NCBI GenBank assembly: GCA_946408825.1
Contig: CAMJTU010000013.1
Span: 26,038-90,037 of the forward strand
Direction: 5' to 3'
DNA from: an uncultured Planctomycetaceae bacterium
Lineage (GTDB): Bacteria > Planctomycetota > Planctomycetia > Pirellulales > Thermoguttaceae
DNA: 64,000 nt
The notes below the pieces were generated by a model. That model had not been told where the DNA came from and did no database searches. It saw only the letters and a program-made list of their open reading frames with translations. Of this stretch, positions 54,951 through 63,750 are shown one piece after another. Every line of letters starts with the position of its first letter. Position 1 is the stretch's first letter. The translations under genes and the position numbers were made by a program.

Positions 54951-55918
54951 GTCTGCGGCGCCTCGACTACGGAACGTCGCGCGATTTCCAGCGCGAGCGC
55001 GGTTTGACGGACGTTATGGACGCGCAGAATTTCGACTCCGCGCGCTGCGACGAGCGCGGAGAGCGTCGCGGTCTCTTGGTCGAGCGTCGCGACGTCGGGG
55101 AGCGCGGCTTCGTCAGTCAGTCCGCGTCCTTCGTTATATCGCCGCGCCGTTTCACGCAGGAACGTTTTGCGCGAGAATCCGAGGAGAACCGGACCGCCGA
55201 GCTCGCGAAAACGCTCTAAATTCGCGATAAGCGACCAGTTCTGATCGAACGTCTTGCCGAACCCGAGACCGGGATCGAAAGCGATTCTCTCGGGCGCGAC
55301 CCCGACGGCGACGAACGCGTCGCGGCGACGTTTGAGGAACGCCAGAATCTCGTCGACGACTCCGCCCGGATATTCCGGCGTCGCCGCCTGCATCGTTTTG
55401 GGAATCCCGCGCATATGCATGATTACGACGGACGCGCCGCGCCGCGCGACGACCTCCGCCATTTCTTCGGGAAAGCCCGACTCCGTTTCGTCCGCGAGTC
55501 GTCGCTGAGAATCGATATAGCGTCCGGCGGCGACGTCGTTGACGATCGACGCGCCGACTTCGAGCGCCGCGTCCGCGACGCATGGGCGACGCGTGTCGAT
55601 TGAGATCGGAGCGTCGAACGTCCGCGCGAGCGCCTGAACGACGGGAACAACGCGCCGCGTCTCTTCCGCTTCGTCGACGGGCTCGGCGCCGGGCTTCGTG
55701 CTTTCGCCGCCGACGTCGAGGATTCCCGCGCCGTCGCGAAGGGCGATCCGCGCCGCGTCGACGACCGCGCCGAGGTCGACGTCAAACGACTCGCGTCCGG
55801 CGTTAAAGCGCCCGCCGTCGGAGAAACTGTCCGGCGTGACGTTGAGAATCGCCATAATGGTCGGACGTTCGACGTTCAGATTGAACGCTTGGAAACGGTC
55901 GGGGAAAAGGAAGGGCAT
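54947..55918 (-). CDS. folP: Dihydropteroate synthase
   Basis: 323 residues. It joins p-aminobenzoate to dihydropterin pyrophosphate in folate synthesis and is the sulfonamide target. Motifs are MAILNVTPDSFSDGGRF, GAGILDVGGESTKPGA, ISIDTRRP, IVNDVAAGR, VVIMHMRGIPKTMQ, IAFDPGLGFGKTFDQN, LLGFSRKTFL and the closing RVHNVRQT. The length is slightly above average. It heads a leftward series (RNase HII-like, phosphoesterase, nfo, esterases). A promoter candidate lies just upstream. Confidence 0.96.
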   Translation of the reverse strand: MPFLFPDRFQAFNLNVERPTIMAILNVTPDSFSDGGRFNAGRESFDVDLGAVVDAARIALRDGAGILDVGGESTKPGAEPVDEAEETRRVVPVVQALARTFDAPISIDTRRPCVADAALEVGASIVNDVAAGRYIDSQRRLADETESGFPEEMAEVVARRGASVVIMHMRGIPKTMQAATPEYPGGVVDEILAFLKRRRDAFVAVGVAPERIAFDPGLGFGKTFDQNWSLIANLERFRELGGPVLLGFSRKTFLRETARRYNEGRGLTDEAALPDVATLDQETATLSALVAARGVEILRVHNVRQTALALEIARRSVVEAPQT

Positions 55919-55965
55919 ATCTTCGCGGCGCTCCGTAACTTCTAAGGGATACTTGAGAATTTAAA

Positions 55966-55993
55966 GTATAAAAAAGGCGGCGTCTTGCGCAAG
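55966..55993 (-). promoter_or_regulatory. Promoter candidate for folP
   Basis: On the minus strand TTGCGC (55988-55993) and TATACT (55966-55971) with a 16-base spacer; the leader to the folP ATG is about 40 bases. The -10 box is strong, the -35 box is weaker. Confidence 0.52.
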
Positions 55994-56043
55994 AGGTTTC
56001 CATTTAAAGAGGCGTCGGGGATTCTGTCGTCACAGAAAAACGT

Positions 56044-56073
56044 ATAAAAGTGTGATTTTTATCACACTTTTAT
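56044..56073. promoter_or_regulatory. CRP/FNR-type palindrome
   Basis: A perfect 13-base inverted repeat around a TTTT centre. Its core is TGTGA-N6-TCACA (56051-56066), identical in form to the Crp consensus, with AAAAG and CTTTT flanks. It lies about 50 bases upstream of the folP -35 box and 365 before the reductase gene. A Crp/Fnr-family regulator could bind; none is encoded in the window. It could also fold as a hairpin. Confidence 0.5.
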
Positions 56074-56437
56074 GCATAATTATGTGAAATTCGGTTGCGA
56101 TTTTCGTTGGATAATCTAAAACTCGACGACGACGTTCTCAATATTCCGCTCTTTATGGCGGATCAAGCGGATCGTTTGATTGGGTTGGCGTTAGAGAAGA
56201 GAAAAGGCGTTTCGTCGTGAGAAAACGGCGTTTTCCTTCGTCCTTTGCCGTCTCTCGTTCGAGAAAACTTGTCGGTTCACCTTTTAGCGACCAGACTGGG
56301 CGACGCGTCGAGTCGGGGGCGCCGCCCGCGCGTGAAACGCTTGAAATCTGTTGCTTTAGCGTCAAATACTTGTAGAATTTGGTCGAGGCTTCTATTGGAG
56401 TCGCAGCGCAACTAAGAATTCGTTTCAAGAGAAAAAC

Positions 56438-57070
56438 ATGAAGACGATCATCATCAACGGCAGTCCTCGTAAAATTTGGAACACCGCGCAAATTCTCAAG
56501 GAAGCGCAGAAGGGCGCCGAGTCGGTCGGCGCCGAAGTCGAATACGTCGATCTTTACGACCTGAAGTTTACCGGATGTCGAAGCTGTCTCGCGTGCAAGC
56601 GCAAGGGAATCGAAGAACACTGCAAATGCTACTGGAAAGACGAACTGTCCCCCGTTCTCGAGCGCGTGTTGCAGTCGGACAAGTTGATCGTCGGCTCCCC
56701 GATCTACTTTAGCGAACCGACGGGCGTCTTTCGATCTTTTCTGGAAAGAATCGTCTTTCCCGCCCTTTCGTATAACGACTATACCAGCTATTTCAAAGGA
56801 AAAGTCGACGTCGACGTCTTCCTGACGATGAACGTCCCCGAGTCTATGTACGAGGATCTGTACGGCGCGAAACTTAAGGCGTATTTCGAGCCCTTTAAGT
56901 TCCTGAACGGTTCTGTCCGAATCTTCCCCGTCTACGACACGTTGCAGGTCAAGGATTATTCCAAATACGAGATGGGGAGCTTTTCGGAAGAACACAAGAA
57001 AGAAGTTCGCGAAACCGCGTTCCCGAAGGCGCTGGAACGCGCGTTCAACGTCGGCGCGGGCAAAGAGTAA
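56438..57070 (+). CDS. Flavodoxin-like NAD(P)H-dependent FMN reductase family protein
   Basis: 210 residues. It opens TIIINGSPRKIWNTAQILKEA, the FMN phosphate-binding loop of flavodoxin-like reductases. A Cys cluster CRSCLACKRKGIEEHCKC near 48-65 is typical of a subgroup of iron-sulfur or redox flavoproteins. IVGSPIYFSEPTGVFRSFLER near 84-105 forms the rest of the FMN site. The electron partner is unknown. It is divergent from folP and convergent with GH76. No ribosome binding site is clear. It has the look of a transferred accessory gene, since such proteins are common in anaerobic Firmicutes. Confidence 0.85.
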   Translation: MKTIIINGSPRKIWNTAQILKEAQKGAESVGAEVEYVDLYDLKFTGCRSCLACKRKGIEEHCKCYWKDELSPVLERVLQSDKLIVGSPIYFSEPTGVFRSFLERIVFPALSYNDYTSYFKGKVDVDVFLTMNVPESMYEDLYGAKLKAYFEPFKFLNGSVRIFPVYDTLQVKDYSKYEMGSFSEEHKKEVRETAFPKALERAFNVGAGKE

Positions 57071-57072
57071 TC

Positions 57073-57145
57073 GCGCGGCGCGCGCTTTTTTCGATAAGAT
57101 CGGACGGATAACGACACAAGGCGAACGCGACGGGCGTTCGCCTTG
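57073..57145. terminator. Two hairpins between the reductase and GH76
   Basis: Right after the reductase stop a GC stem of CGCGC and GCGCG is followed by TTTTTT (about 57073-57091). A perfect 12-base stem follows (57117-57128 with 57134-57145, 5-base loop) with a T-rich run on the plus side and can serve the convergent GH76 gene too. Confidence 0.72.
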
Positions 57146-57170
57146 CGCTTTGTTGATTTTCTCCTTGGAT

Positions 57171-58424
57171 TTACAACTGAGGTTCGGCGGGTTGGCTATC
57201 GCGGGAGTCGCCGTTATTCTCGGCGGCGGCCATAACCTTGCACGCGGCCTCCAGAAGCGTGCAGCCCGTAACGTGCGGGTTCAGCGCCGAAGGGGCCTCC
57301 GTCGGTTGCGGTTGACGCCAACGTCCGCCGTAGAGCGCCGTTTCGGGATTCACGCCGCGACGGACCAGAACTGTCGCGCTATGCAGGAGGTAGTCGGTCA
57401 GTTCTTGCCGCGCGGCGTCGTCCAGTTCGGGCAAGACGATCAGGTTGGCAAGATAGCGGAAGAAAATACCGTGAAAGAGTCCGCCGTCGCCCCCGGGCGC
57501 GTCGGAGAGAACGCCGCGATTGCGTCGGCTCATCGGTCCCGTCGTATAACGCGCCGTAAGCACGGCGTCGTCTAGGAGCGAACGATCGCCCGTCAGACGG
57601 AAAAGCTCTACCGCCGCGCCGATGAACGTCCCTTGGTTGTAGCTCAGGCTGAAGCGTCCAATCCTTCCGTCTCTGTTCATGTTGTCGAAGACGGCGCCCG
57701 TTTCCGCGTCCCAGAGGTTTTTCCGTTCCCACTGATAGATTTTCAACGCCTCGTCCTGATACTCGGCCGCCGACTTGTTTTTGTCGTTCGAAGCGTCGAC
57801 CGACGCGAGCCGCGCCAAGCGGGCTGCTATGATGGCGGCGGGGCCGTTGGAGCAGGCGTTCTTGGATTTCGAAACGTCGGTCTTCCATGTGATCCCGCCA
57901 TGCCACGGCGCCTCGTCCTCGGGACCCCATTGCGTCCAGATCCAGTCGGCGTAGACCTGCCGCGCCTTATTCAGATAGCGCGTCTCGCCCGTCGCCTCGT
58001 AGACGCGTATGAGCGCGAGACAGTGCCATTCCATGTCGTCTACAAAAGCGTTCCACCATGGGTCGCCTCTCCACCTTCCCTGTCGGGCGTTAGGATTGAA
58101 GCGCGGCATGCCCTGGAACCAAAGGTCGAACATCTTGGAGTACTTCTCGTCCTTCGTTCGCAGATAGGCGTCGGTAATCACGTCGATAGCGTGGGCTTGC
58201 GGCCAGTAATCGCCTGTTCCCAAATCGGCCTGTTGGCTCATTTTGTTGAAAAAGTAACGTTCGGGACGTTCCTCGAAACTGGCGCCCCAGAAATTATCAA
58301 TCAACGCCTGCGCCATATCGTCGGCCCATTTCGACGTCTCTTCGTAAGAGAGCCGATCTTCCTGCGCCGCGCATACGGGAATCAAACAAAGGTAAACGAC
58401 GAAAGCGGCAAATAGTTTTTTCAT
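57171..58424 (-). CDS. Secreted glycoside hydrolase family 76-like protein
   Basis: 417 residues. Signal peptide KLFAAFVVYLCLIPVCAA, then an (alpha/alpha)6 barrel. AFVDDMEWHCLALIRVYEATG near 127-147 carries the adjacent Asp pair (129, 130) that is catalytic in GH76 alpha-1,6-mannanases. GGITWKTDVSKSKNACSNGP, SYNQGTFIGAAVEL and RYLANLIVLPEL also fit the family. A Ser/Pro/Glu-rich tail follows. It lies 29 bases after the beta-lactamase-fold gene in one unit. Substrate is likely alpha-mannan or another alpha-linked glycan; family assignment is by motif, not alignment. Confidence 0.75.
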   Translation of the reverse strand: MKKLFAAFVVYLCLIPVCAAQEDRLSYEETSKWADDMAQALIDNFWGASFEERPERYFFNKMSQQADLGTGDYWPQAHAIDVITDAYLRTKDEKYSKMFDLWFQGMPRFNPNARQGRWRGDPWWNAFVDDMEWHCLALIRVYEATGETRYLNKARQVYADWIWTQWGPEDEAPWHGGITWKTDVSKSKNACSNGPAAIIAARLARLASVDASNDKNKSAAEYQDEALKIYQWERKNLWDAETGAVFDNMNRDGRIGRFSLSYNQGTFIGAAVELFRLTGDRSLLDDAVLTARYTTGPMSRRNRGVLSDAPGGDGGLFHGIFFRYLANLIVLPELDDAARQELTDYLLHSATVLVRRGVNPETALYGGRWRQPQPTEAPSALNPHVTGCTLLEAACKVMAAAENNGDSRDSQPAEPQL

Positions 58425-58453
58425 ATTTATCGCGCCCTACTAAGTGATTTTAT

Positions 58454-59560
58454 CTACTTCAACGCGGGGAGGATATAGTCCCAGACGAGGTTCAACTCAG
58501 CCTGCATATCCTGTAGGCTGGCGGTGTTGATTACGACGGCGTCTTTGTCGGGAATCACAATGATATACTGTCCGCCGGCGCCGTCGGCGCGGTAGGCGTT
58601 GTGTCGGCAGCGCCAAACTTGGTAGCCGTAACCGAGAACCCAGTCGCTATTTTCGGGCGTCAGACCGCTTTCCGCAATTCTGTCGGCTCGAATCCACGAA
58701 GGCTGGCAGGGAACCTGCGCGCGCGTCGCTTCGGCGACGTATTCGGCGGGCAATATCTGTTTGCCGTTCCATTTGCCGCCTTGGAGTAGCAACTGGCCCA
58801 TCTTGGCGAGGTCTTCCGTCTTCAAATAGAGCCCCCAACCTCCGCAGTTGATTCCTTGCGGGCTTTCCTCCCAGCGCGGCGCTTCGACGCCGAGCGGATC
58901 GAAAAGGCGCGGTTGCAAATAATCGACGACTTTTTGACCCGTAACCTTCTGCACAATGGCGGAGAGCATGTAAGTTCCCAAACTGTTGTAGCAGTAATAA
59001 GTTCCCGGCTCGTGTTCGATAGGCCAAGCGAGGAACGACTTCGCCCAAGATTCTCCGTCTTTGCCGCGCTTGGGCTCGGAATCGTGTCCGCTGTTCATTG
59101 TCAGCAGATTGCGCACGGTTACTTTCTTCAAATTTTCCGACGGCGAGTCGGGAAGGTCGTCGGGGAAGAAAGAGATTACCTTGTCGTCGAGCGACAGGAG
59201 CCCTTCGCCAATCGCCAGCCCTACCGCCGCCGAGGTAAACGTCTTGCTTACGCTGTTAAGCACGTGCGGCGTTTGAGGTTCGCCGCCGTTGAGCCATTTT
59301 TCATACAAGACTTTCCCATGTTGCAACACCATGACGCTCTGGATATTGAGTTTCTTATCCTTGGCGCTTTGCAGATACTTCTCCATCGCCGCGCTGAGCG
59401 CTTCGTCGGGTTCCGCGCGCTCAATTGACGTCGTTTTTGCGTCAGTCGCAGGGTTGCTGGGTTCCTGCGCCGCGACGTTTAGGCTGCAGAGGGCGAGAAG
59501 GGCGATAAGTCCGTAGCGCGAAACGAAACGTTTCAAAAAGTCGTCGAGACGTCTTGTCAT
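58454..59560 (-). CDS. Secreted serine hydrolase, beta-lactamase/esterase fold (COG1680)
   Basis: 368 residues. Signal peptide LIALLALCSLNVAAQ, then the class C beta-lactamase-like fold. The S-x-x-K motif is SVSK at 103-106, giving Ser103 and Lys106. YNSLGTYML near 191 fits the tyrosine motif of this esterase group. A later GYGYQVWRCR leads to the C-terminal strand. Members are mostly esterases or peptidases rather than antibiotic-resistance enzymes, so no resistance is inferred. With GH76 downstream, a role in deacylating a glycan is plausible. Confidence 0.84.
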   Translation of the reverse strand: MTRRLDDFLKRFVSRYGLIALLALCSLNVAAQEPSNPATDAKTTSIERAEPDEALSAAMEKYLQSAKDKKLNIQSVMVLQHGKVLYEKWLNGGEPQTPHVLNSVSKTFTSAAVGLAIGEGLLSLDDKVISFFPDDLPDSPSENLKKVTVRNLLTMNSGHDSEPKRGKDGESWAKSFLAWPIEHEPGTYYCYNSLGTYMLSAIVQKVTGQKVVDYLQPRLFDPLGVEAPRWEESPQGINCGGWGLYLKTEDLAKMGQLLLQGGKWNGKQILPAEYVAEATRAQVPCQPSWIRADRIAESGLTPENSDWVLGYGYQVWRCRHNAYRADGAGGQYIIVIPDKDAVVINTASLQDMQAELNLVWDYILPALK

Positions 59561-59947
59561 CTTTAACTCCGTTTGGATAGAGATTTCTGGAAAGGAAGAA
59601 GAAAATTGAAAACTGAAATTCGTCGCGTATGAAGCGCAAAGAAACGACGTGTTTTTGTGACCGCAATTGGCATTTTAACGCCTTGAATTAAGAAGCCGCT
59701 TTCTAGTCCTCCGCGCGACGTCGCGCAGGAAGTCGTTTCGAGAAAGCGTCGGAATACGAACTCGATTATATAACGAGTCCTTCTTGATTTATGCGGTTTA
59801 TACTCTGATAACAAACGGAAGTCAAGCTTTTTACAGTTTTCAACCTGATATTTTCCAGGTTGTTGGAAACGTTCTTTCTCGACGGCGGAAGAACGCAAAC
59901 AAACGGGAAGGGACGGCGTTGTAAACAACCGTCCCTTCGTAGCGGTT
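59561..59947. other. Upstream region of the beta-lactamase-fold gene
   Basis: 387 bases. Holds a minus-strand TATAAT (59765-59770) without a good -35 box, a 36-codon frame described under findings, and at its right end the terminator of the DUF4838 gene. The middle is AT-rich. Confidence 0.45.
59907..59938 (-). terminator. Intrinsic terminator after the DUF4838 gene
   Basis: A perfect 10-base stem (59907-59916 with 59929-59938) with a 12-base loop, followed on the minus strand by a T-rich run, 10 bases after the stop. Confidence 0.78.
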
Positions 59948-61912
59948 TCAAGGCGTTTCCGCCGAATCGTCGACGCCGTCTTCAAATTGGGCGACGAGTT
60001 CGCGGCGGAACTGCTCGTAGTACTCTTTCCAGCACGCCTCGCGATGTCGCGTGAATCCGTATTTGTCGAGTTTCGCGACAAACTCTTGCGCCGCCTTAAG
60101 CGGGTCGGCGGGACCGAGGAATTCGACGCCGCGCTCTTGCGCCTCGGCGCGGAACCGTTTGTACTCTTGGAGCCAAACGAGTTCGATCGGGATTCGTCCG
60201 CGCTCGACCTTGTCGACGAGTCCTTTTCGCATTTCAGGATTTTCGCGCTCGAGTTTTTCGGCGATTTCAAGCGCCTGATTCTGCAAACGAGTCGCGCGGT
60301 TGAGATCGTCGAGCCCGAGCCAGTCGCGGACGTCCATGCGATAAATATCTAGGTGGACGCCGCTTCGCTCGACCGCGTCGGAGAGAACGTCGAAATAATC
60401 GCGATAGATTGGGACGAGTTCCGGCGCGTAGTAGTTGGAAACGAAGTCGTCGCGAAGCGCTTTCGGGTCGAGGTCGGGGTTCCACATGAGTTTGGAGGCG
60501 ACCCAGTTGCGCAGTTCGACGAAATCTCCGGTCGGGGAATGATAGTCGCCCTGTTCAAAGACTCCGACGACGTGATTTTGGGCGAAGGTTCTCAGATTCG
60601 GCGCGAGAACGCGATAGTTCGGGAAGGGAAGGAGATAGAGCCCGAAGTCGGTCGCGTAATCCCAGACGAAAAGGTTGTCGGCGACGGCGCTCCACGCGAG
60701 GAGGTCGTCTCGGAACGACTTGTTGACTTCCGAATCGATTGGCTCCGCGAAGGAACATTCGATCGAGCAAAGTCTTATCAGAACGTTTTTGCGCGGTTTC
60801 GTTACGGCGGGGGGCGTTCGGGAATATTTGTAGGCGAGCGTTTCGACGAGCAGATCGGGGAACTCGTCCTCGAGCGCTTCCGCGACCTTGTTGACGGCGC
60901 GGAGAATCGAGCCGATGTGCGACCCGTCTTCTTCGTCGGCTGCGCGGCATTTTTCGCACTGGCACCATCCGTCCCAGTCGTTCTGACTGACGTCGAGGAA
61001 GGAGACGGTCGGGTCGGCGCGGAGCGTTTCGCGCGCGTTTTTAACGAGTTCGGCGATCATCTCGTCGTTCGAGAAGCATAGCTGCGTTCCTTTGGGCGCG
61101 ATCTGCTCGGGGGGAACTTTTGCGACGAATTCTTTGTACTCCTGCGAATAGTCGCCGGGCAGACAGACTTTTCTCACGCCGTCGATTTCCGAGAACCAAT
61201 CCGGGTGGTCGATAAAATATTTGAGGGGCGAAATCAGCGCGAACGAGGAATGAACTCCGTAGGCGAACGTTCGCCGCCCGCCGTATTGCGGCGGGATCGG
61301 CGCGCGGTCGCCGTTGCAGCGCGACCGCGCCGCAAAGACTCCGTCAAACGCGCCGAGATAGTACGATTCGCGCGAGAGAATCTTCGGCGCGTAGACGACG
61401 TCGAGATCGCCGTCGATTTCAAGCCGTCCGTTTTTCGCGCGGGGAACGGTCGTTTCCGCCGCCGTCAGCCAGCGGATTCCCAGTTCCCGTTCGAGAAATT
61501 CGTAGACTGCGTAGAGCGGTCCGCGGCCCGGCGCGCCGCTAAAGACGATCGAGTTTCCGACGCGTTTCAGAATGATCCCGTCGTAGCCGATCGACGATTC
61601 CGTCTCGCCGAGAATCTTGCGCGACGTCGCGCTCGGTCCGATAATTAAGAGCTTCGCGGACTCGATTGCGTCGAGCCGTCCCTCTTGCGCCGCGGCTTCT
61701 TCGCGAATCGTCGGAATTTCGACGTCGGCGACCTGACGAACGTAGTCGCGCAGTTCTTCCGCCGCCGTAACCTGAACTTCCGACGCGTCGTCCGGCAGAA
61801 GGACGGCGTAATCCGAAGTTCCCGCGTCCGCGAGTACAAGTCCCGAGTCCGCATACGCGCGACCCGTTAGCGTCGCCGTCGCGACGACGATCCACAAAAG
61901 CGTTCTGAACAT
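59948..61912 (-). CDS. Secreted DUF4838 domain protein
   Basis: 654 residues. A signal peptide of about 21 residues (TLLWIVVATATLTGRAYA) is followed by a domain like the GH67 alpha-glucuronidase N-terminus (AAEELRDYVRQVADVEIP, LLIIGPSATSRKI, GPLYAVYEFLERELGIRWL, near 50-170). The DUF4838 region shows SFLDVSQNDWDGWCQCEKC near 310-328 with a Cys pair, and LFVWDYATDFGLYLLPFPNYR. The C-terminal part (about 470-640) is helical. DUF4838 proteins occur with polysaccharide-degrading genes in planctomycetes and Bacteroidetes; activity has not been shown to my knowledge. It has its own promoter and terminator, so it is separate from the GH76 unit. Confidence 0.85.
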   Translation of the reverse strand: MFRTLLWIVVATATLTGRAYADSGLVLADAGTSDYAVLLPDDASEVQVTAAEELRDYVRQVADVEIPTIREEAAAQEGRLDAIESAKLLIIGPSATSRKILGETESSIGYDGIILKRVGNSIVFSGAPGRGPLYAVYEFLERELGIRWLTAAETTVPRAKNGRLEIDGDLDVVYAPKILSRESYYLGAFDGVFAARSRCNGDRAPIPPQYGGRRTFAYGVHSSFALISPLKYFIDHPDWFSEIDGVRKVCLPGDYSQEYKEFVAKVPPEQIAPKGTQLCFSNDEMIAELVKNARETLRADPTVSFLDVSQNDWDGWCQCEKCRAADEEDGSHIGSILRAVNKVAEALEDEFPDLLVETLAYKYSRTPPAVTKPRKNVLIRLCSIECSFAEPIDSEVNKSFRDDLLAWSAVADNLFVWDYATDFGLYLLPFPNYRVLAPNLRTFAQNHVVGVFEQGDYHSPTGDFVELRNWVASKLMWNPDLDPKALRDDFVSNYYAPELVPIYRDYFDVLSDAVERSGVHLDIYRMDVRDWLGLDDLNRATRLQNQALEIAEKLERENPEMRKGLVDKVERGRIPIELVWLQEYKRFRAEAQERGVEFLGPADPLKAAQEFVAKLDKYGFTRHREACWKEYYEQFRRELVAQFEDGVDDSAETP

Positions 61913-62217
61913 GGCGCTCGTTCTTCCTTCTTTTTCTCGCCGACGTTTTCGGCGACGGCGTTTTCAATGAAGCGTAGTTTTCCTCTCGTTGAACGCGAAG
62001 TCGTATCTCCGGGAGTTCCGTCTGGTTTCAGTATACTCGGACGTTTCCCGTTTGGCAACGGATTGACCTGCGGAGTTGTTCGAGGCCTCGCCGCCTCTTT
62101 TAACGCGCGCGCAATACGGGTAGAATGAAGCGGCGAGTTTAGAGTTGAAAACCGAGTTGGTTTACGAAACTCGCGCGACGTTCCCAAAGTTTTCAGAAAC
62201 CGAACCCTCCATATCGT
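61913..62217. other. Divergent DUF4838 / methyltransferase intergenic region
   Basis: 305 bases with promoters for both neighbours. The minus-strand promoter is listed. On the plus side, a TAGAAT near 62130 could serve the methyltransferase, without a clear -35 box. Confidence 0.5.
62030..62058 (-). promoter_or_regulatory. Sigma-70-type promoter for the DUF4838 gene
   Basis: On the minus strand TTGCCA (62053-62058) and TATACT (62030-62035) with a 17-base spacer. The leader to the ATG is about 110 bases. Confidence 0.66.
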
Positions 62218-63750
62218 ATGAAAATGGAATCTCCCGACCCAATCGCCGCCCGCGTCGACGCGCTTCTACGTCTTTTCCCGCAGTGTGCGAAGGAAATACG
62301 GGGCAAAAAGGGCGTCTCACGCCGCGCGGTCGATTTCGAGGCGCTGCGGCGGCTTCTCGGCGACGTCGCTGCGGAAAAGCCCGAGCGTTACGAGTTCAAC
62401 TGGGTCGGCAAACGCGCCGCGTTTAACGACGCCTACGCGCCGACGCGCATGACGTTGCGACCGTGTCCCGAGGAAAGCGTCGATTGGGATTCGACGGGGA
62501 ATCTCTATATCGAGGGGGACAATCTCGACGCGCTGAAACTTCTTCAGGCTGAGTATCGCAATAAGGTCAAAGCGATCTACGTCGATCCGCCGTACAACAC
62601 GGGGTCGGACGCGTTCCTTTACGCCGACGATTTCCGCGTCGACTGCGAGGAATATGCGCGGCGTTCGGGGCGTCTCGCCGCGTCGGGGCGCGGTCGTTCT
62701 CATGAGGACGAGACGACCGATCCGCGCCGTCATGTGGACTGGTGTTCAATGATCTTTTCGCGGCTGATTCTCGCGCGGGAGCTGCTGACCGACGACGGCG
62801 CGATCTTCATATCGATCAGCGACGTCGAACTCGCGAATCTCCGTAAAATCTGCGACGAAGTCTTTGGCGAAAAACAATTTATCGCCGTTTTGAACTGGAA
62901 CACGAAAAAGGCGGCGCAAGGGATGGCGACCGCCCATATGATCGTGGAAAATCACGAATATATCGTCGTTTACGCCAAGAATCCGGCTCTTTTTCGTTTC
63001 AAAGGGCTAGAACGCGACGCCGCCGACGGCTTTTCAAACCCCGACGGCGATCCGAGGGGCGTTTGGAAACGCCAGTATTTGCAAAGATTTGGACAGGGAC
63101 TGCCCGTCCGCACTGTCGTCGATCCCGCGACAGGACGCGTCTTCTCTTTCGAGACCCCGTATACCCAGGAGAAACTCGATCGCTGGATCGAAGAAGGGCG
63201 GATCATCTTTCCCCGAGACCCGAAGAAATACCCGGCGCGAAAGGAGTTTTTAGCGGAATACAAGAATCGTCGCCAGCTCGTCACGTCCCTCGGGCTTTTC
63301 CCGACGAAAGCGACGACGGAACAGCTCTACGCGCTCTTTGGCGGCGTCAAGATTTTCACGAACCCGAAGCCGGAAGCGTTGATACGTTTTTTAATCGACC
63401 AGACGACGGAGGACGGCGACCTCGTCCTCGATTTCTTCTCCGGCTCCGCGACGACCGCCGCCGCCGTCATGCGGCTCAACGCGGAGGACGGCGGACGTCG
63501 GCGGTTCGTCATGGTCCAAAGCCCCGAGCCGTGCGGCGAAAAATCCGAAGCGCGAAAATCGGGCTACGCGAATATCAGCGAGATTGGAAAGGAACGCATT
63601 CGCCGCGAAGGCGCGAAACTCCGCGCGGAACTTGCGGCGTCGCGCGGCGTCCTGTCGCAAACGCCCGATTTAGGATTTCGCGTCTATAAGCTCGCGGCGG
63701 TTGACGAAGAAAATGGCGACGACGCAAAGACCTTTTATTCTTGTCGTTGA
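62218..63750 (+). CDS. Type III-like DNA N6-adenine methyltransferase (Mod), C-terminus short
   Basis: 510 residues. The order of motifs is that of the beta class: motif IV VDPPYNTGSDAF near 119-130, then the target region, then motif I DFFSGSATTAAAVMRLNAEDGG near 403-424 (by parts) and SEIGKERIRREG. NLYIEGDNLDALKLLQAEYRNKVKAIY (by parts) before motif IV is typical of type III Mod. Usual Mod proteins run 600 or more residues; this one stops soon after GFRVYKL. Just past residue 505 a different frame reads KDLLFLSLRLA, similar to the DLLF block in Mod C-termini, so a frameshift is possible. The res gene would lie right of the window. Confidence 0.85.
   Translation: MKMESPDPIAARVDALLRLFPQCAKEIRGKKGVSRRAVDFEALRRLLGDVAAEKPERYEFNWVGKRAAFNDAYAPTRMTLRPCPEESVDWDSTGNLYIEGDNLDALKLLQAEYRNKVKAIYVDPPYNTGSDAFLYADDFRVDCEEYARRSGRLAASGRGRSHEDETTDPRRHVDWCSMIFSRLILARELLTDDGAIFISISDVELANLRKICDEVFGEKQFIAVLNWNTKKAAQGMATAHMIVENHEYIVVYAKNPALFRFKGLERDAADGFSNPDGDPRGVWKRQYLQRFGQGLPVRTVVDPATGRVFSFETPYTQEKLDRWIEEGRIIFPRDPKKYPARKEFLAEYKNRRQLVTSLGLFPTKATTEQLYALFGGVKIFTNPKPEALIRFLIDQTTEDGDLVLDFFSGSATTAAAVMRLNAEDGGRRRFVMVQSPEPCGEKSEARKSGYANISEIGKERIRREGAKLRAELAASRGVLSQTPDLGFRVYKLAAVDEENGDDAKTFYSCR

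Larger units (their letters stand above)
55919..56437. other. Divergent folP / reductase intergenic region
   Basis: 519 bases without a gene. It contains the folP promoter candidate, a CRP-like palindrome at 56044-56073 and an AT-rich patch to 56150. From 56160 to 56437 I see nothing beyond short runs; the reductase promoter is not obvious. Confidence 0.5.

Noticed and set aside
56153..56995. A 280-codon minus-strand frame over the reductase gene
   Set aside because: It is antisense to a flavodoxin-like gene with a clear FMN loop and Cys motif.
58454..59560. Antibiotic-resistance beta-lactamase
   Set aside because: The fold and S-x-x-K motif fit, but the tyrosine motif and the glycan context match esterase-type members of the family.
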